From contig NZ_JMPR01000054.1 in assembly GCF_000735525.1 (NCBI RefSeq), positions 1 to 64,000 on the forward strand: DNA of 64,000 nt, written 5' to 3'. The position numbers were made by a program, and so were the translations under genes. This stretch comes from Tatumella ptyseos ATCC 33301 (GTDB taxonomy: Bacteria; Pseudomonadota; Gammaproteobacteria; Enterobacterales; Enterobacteriaceae). The notes beneath the pieces were generated by a model. It made no database searches. It was not told where the DNA came from and worked only from the letters and a program-made list of their open reading frames with translations. Positions 27,034 through 35,506 of this stretch are shown here, one piece after another. The first letter of the stretch is position 1, and the number at the start of each line of letters is the position of its first letter.

Positions 27034-27323
27034 ACGAGAGAAAGTAATCAGTTTTCTTCTGCCGGTATGGAAGGAAATTAACGATATACTTGTCTGTTAG
27101 GTAGCAGTACAACAAACACTGACTGCGCCATAATGCACAAGAAGAATAGTCGCTGCTTCAGTCGCCCTATGAAGGCGGGCTGACCATAACGTTCTTAATA
27201 GCGAATACAGTTTGATCAATGCCCGGCAATCCCTGGTATTGGGTCTGCGGGATCTCAGAACGGCATGGGTTGCCGTCAACCGTGTAACAGGTCATTATCC
27301 ATGCTGAATAACGGAGAAAATAA
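27034..27323. other. Gap after the transposase remnant
   Basis: No supported gene. It contains the promoter of the HXXEE gene near its right end and possibly more decayed insertion-sequence DNA. I could not find terminal inverted repeats or a target duplication. Confidence 0.4.
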
Positions 27324-27932
27324 ATGAAGCAATTTATAATTAAGCATAATCTGGCGTTATTCAGTCTGGCGGCCATTGCCATACTGATCTACACACTGAC
27401 TCACTGGCAGCTCATGCCTGTAACACAACGAATGTCAGGCCTGTTTATTTTCGGGATCACCTTACATTTGTGGGAAGAAGGCCGCTTCCCGGGGGGATTC
27501 ACCGAAATGATTGCCAGTCAGCTAAATTTTAAAGGGGACGACCTGCATTTCGGGCAGATTATCACCTCCTGTTATGTCATCTTTATCGTCTTTATCCCGT
27601 TCTTCTTTCCGGGAGTTTTATTCCTGGCAATTGCTCCGATGCTGCTGGGTTTACTGGAAGTCATCGCCCATCTGCTGGCTATCCGGATGTCACCCACCCG
27701 GTATTACTCTCCGGGCCTGGTGACGGCCATTTTTGTCCTGATGCCGGTATCCCTCTCTACGCTGCACTACCTTGTGACCCATAGAGATCCGGCCTTTACT
27801 GACTGGTTATTCGCCTTTCTCTATATGGCGGCAGGCCTGCTGATTGCCCAGCGTATTGTTGTTTCTGCCAGCGGTATGTCGTACCGTGAATTCTTAATGA
27901 ACGTCAAACGTCGTCTGTTCACCAGAGAGTAA
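27324..27932 (+). CDS. HXXEE-domain membrane protein
   Basis: A 202-residue integral membrane protein with about five to six hydrophobic segments. The defining motif H-L-W-E-E is at residues ~48-52 (LHLWEEGRFPGGF). HXXEE proteins are widespread, are predicted to be membrane-bound and have no settled activity; the His and Glu residues could bind a metal. GGAGA precedes the ATG. It is monocistronic, with a terminator shared with the converging gene. Confidence 0.75.
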   Translation: MKQFIIKHNLALFSLAAIAILIYTLTHWQLMPVTQRMSGLFIFGITLHLWEEGRFPGGFTEMIASQLNFKGDDLHFGQIITSCYVIFIVFIPFFFPGVLFLAIAPMLLGLLEVIAHLLAIRMSPTRYYSPGLVTAIFVLMPVSLSTLHYLVTHRDPAFTDWLFAFLYMAAGLLIAQRIVVSASGMSYREFLMNVKRRLFTRE

Positions 27933-27967
27933 TGCTATACCGCAATGGCCTGTCCTTAATCATTTTC

Positions 27968-27993
27968 AGCAGTCCCGGTTCCGGGGGACTGCT
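27968..27993. terminator. Terminator between convergent genes
   Basis: AGCAGTCCC and GGGGACTGCT form a nine-base stem around GGTTCCG, followed by GCTTTC. It separates the HXXEE gene from the PapI-like gene. Confidence 0.65.
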
Positions 27994-28026
27994 GCTTTCA
28001 GATAAATCAACGGATACCGGCTATTG

Positions 28027-28299
28027 TCAGCGCTTACGGATATACCAGCGTAAAGAGTTAAAATAGAGCTCCGGAGACTTCAGAACTTTTCCCTCATCCA
28101 CCAGCTGTAACAGGATGGCACGGGTCACATAAATACTGGTATCACAACGGTCTGAAATTTGCCGGGTTTTCGGCCAGTGCTGCAGCTCCGGTAGCGCCCC
28201 GCTGCCCCCGGATGACGAACCATTTTCCAGGCATAACTCTTCCAGAGCCTTCAGGATTTCGGTCTTTTTATTGCTGCGTGATTTCCTTTCACTATTCAT
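28027..28299 (-). CDS. PapI/FaeA-like winged-helix protein
   Basis: A 90-residue DNA-binding-type protein. The C-terminal two thirds (KTRQISDRCDTSIYVTRAIL and LQLVDEGKVLKSP) follows the FaeA/PapI pattern KTxEIAxxLxxSxYQARYYLLxLEExGxVxRSP. Those proteins work with Lrp at phase-variable fimbrial promoters. No fimbrial genes are in the window, so the target is unknown. A basic, Ser/Lys-rich N-terminus of about 30 residues is extra. GGAG lies five bases before the ATG. It is 36 bases downstream of the broken acyltransferase and on the same strand. Confidence 0.65.
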   Translation of the reverse strand: MNSERKSRSNKKTEILKALEELCLENGSSSGGSGALPELQHWPKTRQISDRCDTSIYVTRAILLQLVDEGKVLKSPELYFNSLRWYIRKR

Positions 28300-28335
28300 A
28301 AAAACTCCGTGAAGATAATGAGTTAGTTTAATATT

Positions 28336-29435
28336 TTATAAACCAATAAATTTGAAAAAATTAATTCTCAGCCAGCGGGAAAACCTGACTTCAATCAGAG
28401 AATAATACCCGCAGGATAAAAGAAGAGTGATCCCGAAACTTATGCAGAGCAAATTAAAACGATGAGAAAAAACCTCAAAATAGTCGTTCCCGAAGAACCA
28501 CGTAAATAATTCAATCACCGTAAAAATAACAGCCATATGCAACAGATAAAGTGAATAGGATATTTCACCTATAAAAAGTAAACAGCCGGAATAATTTATT
28601 CTTCTCACTTTACTGAGTTTCAGCCCGGATAAAAAAACCAGCAGACACGGCAAGGTCATTACACTGGTATGATTATTTCCGAGTTCCCCGAACGGTTTAT
28701 ATAACCAGCCGACGGCAGCAATGAAATAAATCACCGATGCCAGCATCATTAACCAATGCTGAATGCCTGCACGTACGGACATTTTCTGGTAGAGCATCGC
28801 AGTGATAATCCCTGCAAGAAAATCCATATTAATCGTATCGCTGATCATACAGAGATACTGCCAGTAAAACCGGGGATCCTTCTGCTGAAGGGACAGTATG
28901 TTCCCCCGTGGCAATAGCATAATACAAGCGATTAATATAATCACCAGAACGCCATACCGGTAGCGGGGTAACAATAGGCTCAGCGTAACCAGCAGATAAA
29001 AAAAAACTCGTAATTCAGCGTCCAGCCATTATCAAGCAACGGAAAACCATAGGACGGAGATCCTCCGCCATTTAAGGGGATGAACAACAGTGACTTCAGT
29101 GTATTTAATCCCAGCTCCGGTTGCGGAGAATAGTAATAAAAAAATACGGCATATCCTAATGTGATAAATGCATAGGCTGGAATAATCCGAAACCCCCGCC
29201 GCAGCAGATATGTCGTACTGCTGCGCCAGCCTGCGGGTAAATGGCGTGTTGTTGTCCATGCCAGAAATCCGCTGACCATAAAGAAAATATCTACCCCCAG
29301 ATATCCCCTGCGTAAAAATGTCTGTCCCAGCGGGAAAGCAAACCAGCTGTAATGATAAATAATCACAGCCAGCGCCGCTATAGCACGATATATCTGGATC
29401 ATTTCTATCTGTGTGTTATGACTTTTGCCGGGCAT
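28336..29435 (-). pseudogene. Acyltransferase-3 family protein split by a frameshift
   Basis: Two adjacent frames together make one OafA-like acyltransferase of about 365 residues. The first part (28980-29435) has the catalytic H in IIYHYSWFAF and ends NYEFFFICWLR. The second (28336-28974) continues with LLPRYRYG and the remaining membrane helices. The break falls in a run of nine A (28998-29006; T on the coding strand). One extra T restores EFFFYLLVTLSLLLPRYRYG, the usual family sequence. Family members O-acetylate or acylate surface glycans. It may be a true pseudogene, a slippage-controlled gene or a sequencing error. Confidence 0.8.
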
Positions 29436-29540
29436 GACTGACCTCTGTCGGTTCTCAGACCAGGATAGCGGATAGTTTCAGATGAGCTACCGGGGCAGAC
29501 TGACCAGATGTTCTGTCCAGCCTGCCTGCTCCGGTGATCA

Positions 29541-31559
29541 CTAGAATGAGTAATTCAGGCCCGTGGCATAGTTAATGCTGGTATTTCCTCCACTACCGCT
29601 ATTGAGATTAATGACTGCATGCACCCCGAGATTTTCAGACAGTGCAGAATTCATCCCCAGTCTGGCTTCCAGCCATTGAGAGGTCTTTTTTCCTGCATCA
29701 TCACGGCGGAACGACGTCCCGGTACTCTTCAGTGCTGCGGTAATCCCGGATGTCGCCGAAATGTTTTCATGCCGATACGCAAGTTCAAGGTAAGGATTAA
29801 CCCGCAATCCGTTCGCTTCAATACGCCATCCACCGGTAAACTGACGGCGGTTAACATTCTGTCCGCCAAAACGCATTGAGGTACTGCTGTCTGCTTGTTC
29901 ATGATAGCCATTGATACGCGCACGGTCATAGCTAAAGCCCAGCACCGGCCCCGTAGTCAGATAACGATTAAGCTGTAAATCATAGCCGGCTTTTACCGCA
30001 ACACCGCTGAACCGTCCGCGACTGTTACCTTTTTCGTTTCTCAGCGCACTCCCCAACTGGATCTGTCTCGTAATATTTTGGAAATTGACGCTGCCGCTGC
30101 TGAAATCCACATTTCCCCAGAGTCCGTTAGCCATTTTAAGCTGGCTGAATATCCCCATAATGGAACTGCTATAGCTATATTTGAACAGGGATGCTGACTG
30201 ATAACGGTTATAGCCGGTACTGTACGTTCCCCCCACCAGGACGCCTTCCACTGGTTGTATGGCGAAACCCAGCAGCGCATTGCTGGCAAGACCATGCCCG
30301 TTGAACGAGGAAATATTGTCACGAACTCTGGCATACTTACCACTGTATCCGCCAAAGACTGTCACTTTTTCCCGGCCGTCTAATGAACGGAGGGTCTGCA
30401 GTTGTCCATCCATATACAGGTGTCTGTCTGACTGAACATTCAGAACGCCCTGTTGCAGGCTGCTGACCAGCAAAGGGGCATCAATAATCGACATCATGTA
30501 CCGGGCCAGAACTTCATGGGCCACCGGGCTTGGATGGAACCAGTCAGAAAAGAGATAAACCTGATCGTTATGAAAATTCGCCGTATCCTCATTACACCTC
30601 GGTGCCCCGGTGCCTATACCACAGATCGGGACCAGGATATTGTCGAAGCCATAGGTTTTCGGAGACTCGATAATCTCATTAAACAACTGATTAATATCTG
30701 CATAAACAATATTGCCGTTCAGTTGGGAAAGCCCCTGCTCAACATCATAATTAAACTGCTCGGTAAGCATATTTTCGGTGTTGAGGAACCAGCGGAAAAT
30801 ACTGGCCGTCAGCTCCCGCGGTACGGTGATCCCTTTACTGGCCAGTACCACCGATAACGAATCGATGACCGCAGACTGACGTGCCTCTTCCCCCTGGACA
30901 GAACCCAAAGAACGCAGGTAAGTATCCTGGAGGGTATACAGCTCGAATAAATCGAACAGGTTGCCGCCCAGAAAAGCCTGTGCAAAACCGAATAATGCCG
31001 TCCCGGTCCAGGGACTCATCCCTGCATTCGGGAGATTAGGTATCACCAGCATACCACTCCCGGCATCAAGCAATGTTTTGGCCTGACTCACTACATTTGC
31101 CGGCGCATCAGACAACTGATAATGTTCACCTTGTTTAAACAATGCGCCGAAATTCAGTCTCAGTATGGTACTCTCCACATCGACCGAGATATCATTTCCG
31201 CCAATCCATAAAACATACAATCCGTTAGCATCGGCCTTCTGTTGCTGACTTGCGAGATAATCATCAATTTGCCAGCCGGTTTTATAGATCAGCAGTGGGG
31301 TATAGCTGGCGGTTGAGCCTGACTGCGCGTAATTTGTTCCTCCCTGAGTATAAGTAAGAAGCTCCTGACCAGTATAAGTCTCAGAAATAATCTCTGAATA
31401 AAGCTTACTGGCATAACCGGAAATATAACGGGTATCATTTCCCGCAAATCCACCATCGCTGATACTGTCACCAAAGGTATATATTTTGTCAAAGCCCTTA
31501 GCAGGCAACGCACCGCACAGACAAGCAGAGACTATGGCTGCATGGAGTACATGTTTCAT
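29541..31559 (-). CDS. Autotransporter GDSL esterase/lipase (EstA/ApeE type)
   Basis: A 672-residue secreted or surface-anchored esterase. Signal peptide residues ~1-22 precede a GDSL hydrolase domain with block I FGDSISDGG (~30), GGTNYAQSGS, block III GGND, and block V DWFHPSPVAH carrying the Asp-x-x-His of the triad. Residues ~400-672 form an autotransporter beta-barrel that ends in the expected aromatic, NYSF. Relatives such as ApeE and EstA hydrolyse short-chain esters at the cell surface. It stands alone, downstream (in reading direction) of the glycan cluster's promoter-proximal genes but on the same strand, separated by 58 bases from the cluster's last gene; co-transcription is possible. 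Confidence 0.92.
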   Translation of the reverse strand: MKHVLHAAIVSACLCGALPAKGFDKIYTFGDSISDGGFAGNDTRYISGYASKLYSEIISETYTGQELLTYTQGGTNYAQSGSTASYTPLLIYKTGWQIDDYLASQQQKADANGLYVLWIGGNDISVDVESTILRLNFGALFKQGEHYQLSDAPANVVSQAKTLLDAGSGMLVIPNLPNAGMSPWTGTALFGFAQAFLGGNLFDLFELYTLQDTYLRSLGSVQGEEARQSAVIDSLSVVLASKGITVPRELTASIFRWFLNTENMLTEQFNYDVEQGLSQLNGNIVYADINQLFNEIIESPKTYGFDNILVPICGIGTGAPRCNEDTANFHNDQVYLFSDWFHPSPVAHEVLARYMMSIIDAPLLVSSLQQGVLNVQSDRHLYMDGQLQTLRSLDGREKVTVFGGYSGKYARVRDNISSFNGHGLASNALLGFAIQPVEGVLVGGTYSTGYNRYQSASLFKYSYSSSIMGIFSQLKMANGLWGNVDFSSGSVNFQNITRQIQLGSALRNEKGNSRGRFSGVAVKAGYDLQLNRYLTTGPVLGFSYDRARINGYHEQADSSTSMRFGGQNVNRRQFTGGWRIEANGLRVNPYLELAYRHENISATSGITAALKSTGTSFRRDDAGKKTSQWLEARLGMNSALSENLGVHAVINLNSGSGGNTSINYATGLNYSF

Positions 31560-31617
31560 TAAACATCCTTATTTAAATAAAAAACATCCTGAATTAAACG
31601 TAATTATTACCAAATAA

Positions 31618-32682
31618 TTAATTAATCAATGAGTGCTGAATTGTGAGAATTTTACCGTGACCAGAAAGCGTAATAACATCCAGGAATTGAGAATAAATAT
31701 CCCCATAATATAATGCATAAAGAATAATAATTTTATTCCCTTCGTTGATGGGAGATTGTAACTCTATAGATAACTTCTCCGACTTTCCGATTAAATTAAT
31801 AAGATAATCAGAGACTGCAATTACCCCAATGTAATTATGGGAGTGTTCGTGTAAAGAAACACCGGGATCAAAAATAGCATCAGGATGTCGGATAGTTTTC
31901 ATCCCGAAGATATCAGAGTAGCTAAAACCGCCGGGTAACAGATTTTTATTCGCCTGAAGTGACGAAGAAAATGCCTTGATAGCATGATTATCATAAAAAT
32001 TATAATAGCTTCCATCATCCAGTGACCAGCCGATGATTTTTTTGCTCTCTAAAATTAACTCATTCAGGCAACCCGATAAATAATATTGTCCGTTCACCGT
32101 TGCACCTTTCATAATGCAATTCTGTGCCGCCCGGGTAAAAAAGCTCCCTTTCCTGAAGTAATAAAATCCGGCTATCGCTTCACGACTGATGGTTCTCTTT
32201 TCTGCCACTTCCGTCACCTGGCCATCCGGTTGTTTTCTTATAAATGCCCATTTTGGGTGTAAAGAAGGAAATGTCAGCACACCGGCATCTGCCGATTGCG
32301 ATCGGAAATGATCAATGATTTCACTAAGATCAGCACGAATATATTGATCGGCAGAAATAATGATCATTTCGTCTTCCGGATCGATTTTATCTATGGCCAG
32401 TAAACAACTACAGGCAGCCCCTCCCGTATTACCTTGTAAATGCAGTATTTCCCCCTGACCATGGCTGGCCACCGAGATCATTGGTGAGAGCTGATACTCA
32501 TCATCTTTATCTTCAGGCAGCAGAAAAATGCGTCTGACATCCTCATGCAAGCTGCTGATAATTTCCTGTGAGTATTCGAATAACGTTTTATTATTTATCT
32601 CATTCAGGATCTTCGGATAAGAAAACTCAGAACTCATCTCGTACAGCGATTGTCCTCCCAGGGAGGTAATGACGGTGATCAT
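31618..32682 (-). CDS. Nucleotidyltransferase-like protein with unknown C-terminal domain
   Basis: A 354-residue protein. Residues 1-230 resemble a sugar-nucleotidyltransferase fold, including TGGAACSCLLA and DEMIIISADQYI, which align with SGGAACTVLAA and LMIANSDQW of the protein at 37284. But the N-terminal signature GxGxR is replaced by TSLGGQSLYEM, and the following part keeps only YPKIL. The enzyme may therefore be inactive or altered. Residues ~230-354 match nothing I recognise. It is the last gene of the glycan cluster and overlaps the HAD gene by ATGA. Confidence 0.6.
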   Translation of the reverse strand: MITVITSLGGQSLYEMSSEFSYPKILNEINNKTLFEYSQEIISSLHEDVRRIFLLPEDKDDEYQLSPMISVASHGQGEILHLQGNTGGAACSCLLAIDKIDPEDEMIIISADQYIRADLSEIIDHFRSQSADAGVLTFPSLHPKWAFIRKQPDGQVTEVAEKRTISREAIAGFYYFRKGSFFTRAAQNCIMKGATVNGQYYLSGCLNELILESKKIIGWSLDDGSYYNFYDNHAIKAFSSSLQANKNLLPGGFSYSDIFGMKTIRHPDAIFDPGVSLHEHSHNYIGVIAVSDYLINLIGKSEKLSIELQSPINEGNKIIILYALYYGDIYSQFLDVITLSGHGKILTIQHSLIN

Positions 32683-33317
32683 CCTTTTTTCCCCTCAATT
32701 CTATCGATATATTGCCTGATATTGGTGTAATTCACGTCATTCACGCTCTCCACCTTCATGACCCGGGCACCGCTTTCTTTGGCTGCCCGAAGACCATTTT
32801 CATTGTCTTCAATCACCAGACACTGCTCAGGTAATAATCCAAGCCTGGAGATAGCTTTCTGATATATTTCCGGTGACGGCTTACCCTGAACCACATCCTG
32901 GTTAGAGAGAAAAAATTCCAGTTTATCCAGCAGGTTGGCTCTGCTCAGCATAATTTCTATGCTGTCACGGATAGAATTAGAGGCGACCGCCAGGCGATAA
33001 CCTTCCTTACGTAATTCGGATAACGCAAATTCATGCTGGAAGACGGGTTTGCAGTGGCGAAACACGATATCCAGGGTATATTTCTGTTTTAGCTGATTAA
33101 TGAAACCATGCAATGCTGTCGGGAACCCTTTTTCAGCCGTCAGGATAGCCAGTTTGTCGCGTGTAGGAAGGCCGTCAAATTTCGACAGGTGTTCATGCCG
33201 GGCTATCGCCATCCCGAACAGGGCTAATGCCTGATTCAGCGCTTCGTAATGCCAGTCTCTGGCATCAATCAGCACTCCGTCCATATCAAAAATGACCGCT
33301 TTGATGTTAGTGTTCAC
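32679..33317 (-). CDS. HAD-superfamily phosphatase/phosphomutase-like
   Basis: A 212-residue HAD hydrolase of the beta-phosphoglucomutase-like subgroup. Motif I is FDMDGVLID, motif II AVASNS, motif III Lys in GKPSPEIYQKA, motif IV VIEDNENGLRAA. It dephosphorylates or isomerises a small phosphorylated metabolite. I chose GTG 33317 because GGGAGG is six bases upstream; it overlaps the previous gene by 11 bases. An ATG at 33347 would add ten atypical residues. Part of the glycan cluster. Confidence 0.85.
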   Translation of the reverse strand: MNTNIKAVIFDMDGVLIDARDWHYEALNQALALFGMAIARHEHLSKFDGLPTRDKLAILTAEKGFPTALHGFINQLKQKYTLDIVFRHCKPVFQHEFALSELRKEGYRLAVASNSIRDSIEIMLSRANLLDKLEFFLSNQDVVQGKPSPEIYQKAISRLGLLPEQCLVIEDNENGLRAAKESGARVMKVESVNDVNYTNIRQYIDRIEGKKG

Positions 33318-33945
33318 GAAAAACCTCCCGGGCCTGATCCGGTACATCGGTACATAGCATCAGAGCGTCCGTTACCGGCAATCCTCCCGCGACCTTGCGG
33401 AGCTGCTGCCAGTATTCTGCCGGGTCCCGCTGATGAAGTTCAGGAGAGACACAACAGACCGGTAAGCCCCTGACAATCAGTCGCTGTATCCTTTCCCCGT
33501 CACACTGGTCATTAATGAAATTATCCAGCCAAATCCCCTGGACCTGACTCAGCAAGGAATTTTCACACTCGAACTCGCTGAGCCTTGCAAACACATTCAC
33601 TCCGGCGGAGATATAACTCAGCATGTCGGGTACCGACATATCAAAACAGAAATAGTTATGAATATTATATTCCCGTAAGAGATTTTTTAATGTCTCAGCC
33701 AGACCGTCACTTTTTATATTTAACGCTAAGGGTAGTAACGGATCATAACTTACAAATAATTCAAAAAAATCCCTCAGTAAAAGACATCCCTGGTGTGGAA
33801 TATCATGAGAAATGACCAGTTCTCCGCAATAATCCCGGACATCCGTTTCAGTGCCGAATCCGGCACTGAATGACTGACAAAAAGCCTGCAGACTATTTTT
33901 TTCTTCTGCTGTGGTCCAGAGCCCACGGTGTGACAAGATCTGCAT
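33307..33945 (-). CDS. Glycerophosphodiester phosphodiesterase-like protein
   Basis: A 212-residue protein with a PI-PLC/GDPD-like TIM-barrel pattern: SHRGLW (~5-10), ETDVRDYCGELVISHD (~32-47) and LALNIKSDG (~73-81). These correspond to the HRG, ExD and H residues of GDPD enzymes, which cleave glycerophosphodiesters. It is shorter than typical GDPD (about 240-350). Small versions occur in capsule and lipopolysaccharide loci, where they may trim or transfer phosphodiester groups. GGAGGGA precedes ATG; overlaps the HAD gene. Confidence 0.72.
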   Translation of the reverse strand: MQILSHRGLWTTAEEKNSLQAFCQSFSAGFGTETDVRDYCGELVISHDIPHQGCLLLRDFFELFVSYDPLLPLALNIKSDGLAETLKNLLREYNIHNYFCFDMSVPDMLSYISAGVNVFARLSEFECENSLLSQVQGIWLDNFINDQCDGERIQRLIVRGLPVCCVSPELHQRDPAEYWQQLRKVAGGLPVTDALMLCTDVPDQAREVFREH

Positions 33946-33983
33946 ATTCCCTCCGTTATACCTCTGCTTTGATGGGTAGACAT

Positions 33984-35006
33984 TCAGCTCCGGCGACTGA
34001 ACATCTTTATTGCCAGCCGCCGGATAAATGGAATATGCAGCGGGGTAAACTTAATCCATAAGATTGTTCGCAGGATAAATATCCACACTGAGTCTGCCTT
34101 TTGACTCAGGATTGATATACCTGCCTCTGCATTCGACGGTTGATGCTGTAACGCTACCCAGTCCGCGGTGGTATATACACTGGATAACCCTTTATTTTTA
34201 TACACTTCACTGTATTTGTTCCACAAGAATCCCAAAGCCTCACTGGAGTAAGGGATGAAATTATTGATATAAAAATTTTCCGATGTTTTTTTAAGATGCT
34301 CCGACGTAAAACAGTTACCGGGAAACTCATTAACCCCGGTGACTTTTTCTATATATTTCACCCAGATATACTGTTCGGGAACATAGCGCATCAGACTAAA
34401 AATAGAAAAACAGAAACACACTTCAAATATTGATTCATCTGCAAGTGGAATATCAAAAAGATCTAATAAGTCCTGTTTATTCCCCGCCAACAGGATATCT
34501 CCCGGATGAAAAAGATAAGGCATATACCCTCTGACATTACGGGCAAAAAGATTGCCATTAATGATCCGCTGACGGAACAGGCTATAAGCCTGATCCCGTG
34601 GGTACACCTGGTCTTTCTCCTCCTCTTCGCAGAGTTGTAAAAAATAGGCGATATTCCTGTTGTAAAGCCTGGAATCTGTCCGTAATTTAACAACATGACT
34701 ATGGGTAGCCCGACCAATCCCCTGCCGGGAAGAGACGATCATCCTGTTAATATTGGTTACCCAGCGCGTTTCCCGTTCCCGGTAAACCAGCGGTCCGGGG
34801 TCTTCACTTTCAATAATGACTACCTGTAGTGTTTTCAGCAGCTCCTGCAATTGCTGGCGTAACTGTGCGGACAGTTTCCAGGTAGACAGGATAATTTCAT
34901 CTTTCGGAAAGTAATGCCGCGTGATAGCTATGTTTTCTATCACATCACAACAGAGTTTGTTTTTATGGATGACCGCTCCCTGAAAAATGATACTTAACAA
35001 TCCCAT
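33984..35006 (-). CDS. WavE-like lipopolysaccharide synthesis protein
   Basis: A 340-residue protein resembling the WavE family: an N-terminal glycosyltransferase-like stretch (AITRHYFPKDEIILSTW), then RMIVSSRQGIGRATHSHVVK and LRTDSRL, and the pattern FHPGDILLAGNKQDLLDLFD. WavE is needed for Vibrio lipopolysaccharide core synthesis and is probably a transferase. I chose ATG 35006 (TGATG with the previous gene; AGGAA seven bases upstream). Confidence 0.72.
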   Translation of the reverse strand: MGLLSIIFQGAVIHKNKLCCDVIENIAITRHYFPKDEIILSTWKLSAQLRQQLQELLKTLQVVIIESEDPGPLVYRERETRWVTNINRMIVSSRQGIGRATHSHVVKLRTDSRLYNRNIAYFLQLCEEEEKDQVYPRDQAYSLFRQRIINGNLFARNVRGYMPYLFHPGDILLAGNKQDLLDLFDIPLADESIFEVCFCFSIFSLMRYVPEQYIWVKYIEKVTGVNEFPGNCFTSEHLKKTSENFYINNFIPYSSEALGFLWNKYSEVYKNKGLSSVYTTADWVALQHQPSNAEAGISILSQKADSVWIFILRTILWIKFTPLHIPFIRRLAIKMFSRRS

Positions 35007-35506
35007 CAACTATTCCTGAGAGCCTTTACCTTTCCTTTTAGCCACTTTTTCGATTTAATAAAAAATTCTGTTATGTTTACGCCTAACAATGCCATCGATA
35101 AATTAGTTAATAATACACCCTTCTCACCAAAATTATTAATTCTCAGATAGCTGGTGCTCATCGTAAAAAACGAACACAACTCATTTTTATAATCTTCATA
35201 TCGTGCAGAGACAATAAAGATGGTGACAGACTCACACTGTGCAGATTTATCCATGATCAGTATTTTTACCAAAGTAATCAGATGCTCCCGATAAGTATCA
35301 TATTCCTTATCATTACTGACCTTAACGAACAGCGTATATCTTCGCTTATCGGGCCTGATAGAAAAGTTCTTCGCCCGCTCCAGATCGAAGCCCATATGAA
35401 TTACCTGGTACTCCGCTTCATCCATCGGCGGAATAGTCGATTGCGGGAATCCATTAAGCCACAGTCCATATTCCTCTTCAGTGATCCCTTCTACCTTCAG
35501 TTCCAT
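35006..35506 (-). CDS. Unknown protein of the glycan cluster
   Basis: A 166-residue protein with no family I recognise. It is predicted soluble, with an acidic N-terminus (EGITEEEYGLWLNGFP), a central mixed alpha/beta region (IRPDKRRYTLFVKVSNDKEY), a hydrophobic stretch near 139-155 (LTNLSMALLGVNITEFF), and a basic C-terminus (KSKKWLKGKVKALRNS). This layout could suit peripheral membrane attachment. I chose ATG 35506 with GGGGA nearby. It overlaps the upstream gene by 29 bases and the WavE-like gene by one, so it is a co-translated cluster member. Confidence 0.65.
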   Translation of the reverse strand: MELKVEGITEEEYGLWLNGFPQSTIPPMDEAEYQVIHMGFDLERAKNFSIRPDKRRYTLFVKVSNDKEYDTYREHLITLVKILIMDKSAQCESVTIFIVSARYEDYKNELCSFFTMSTSYLRINNFGEKGVLLTNLSMALLGVNITEFFIKSKKWLKGKVKALRNS

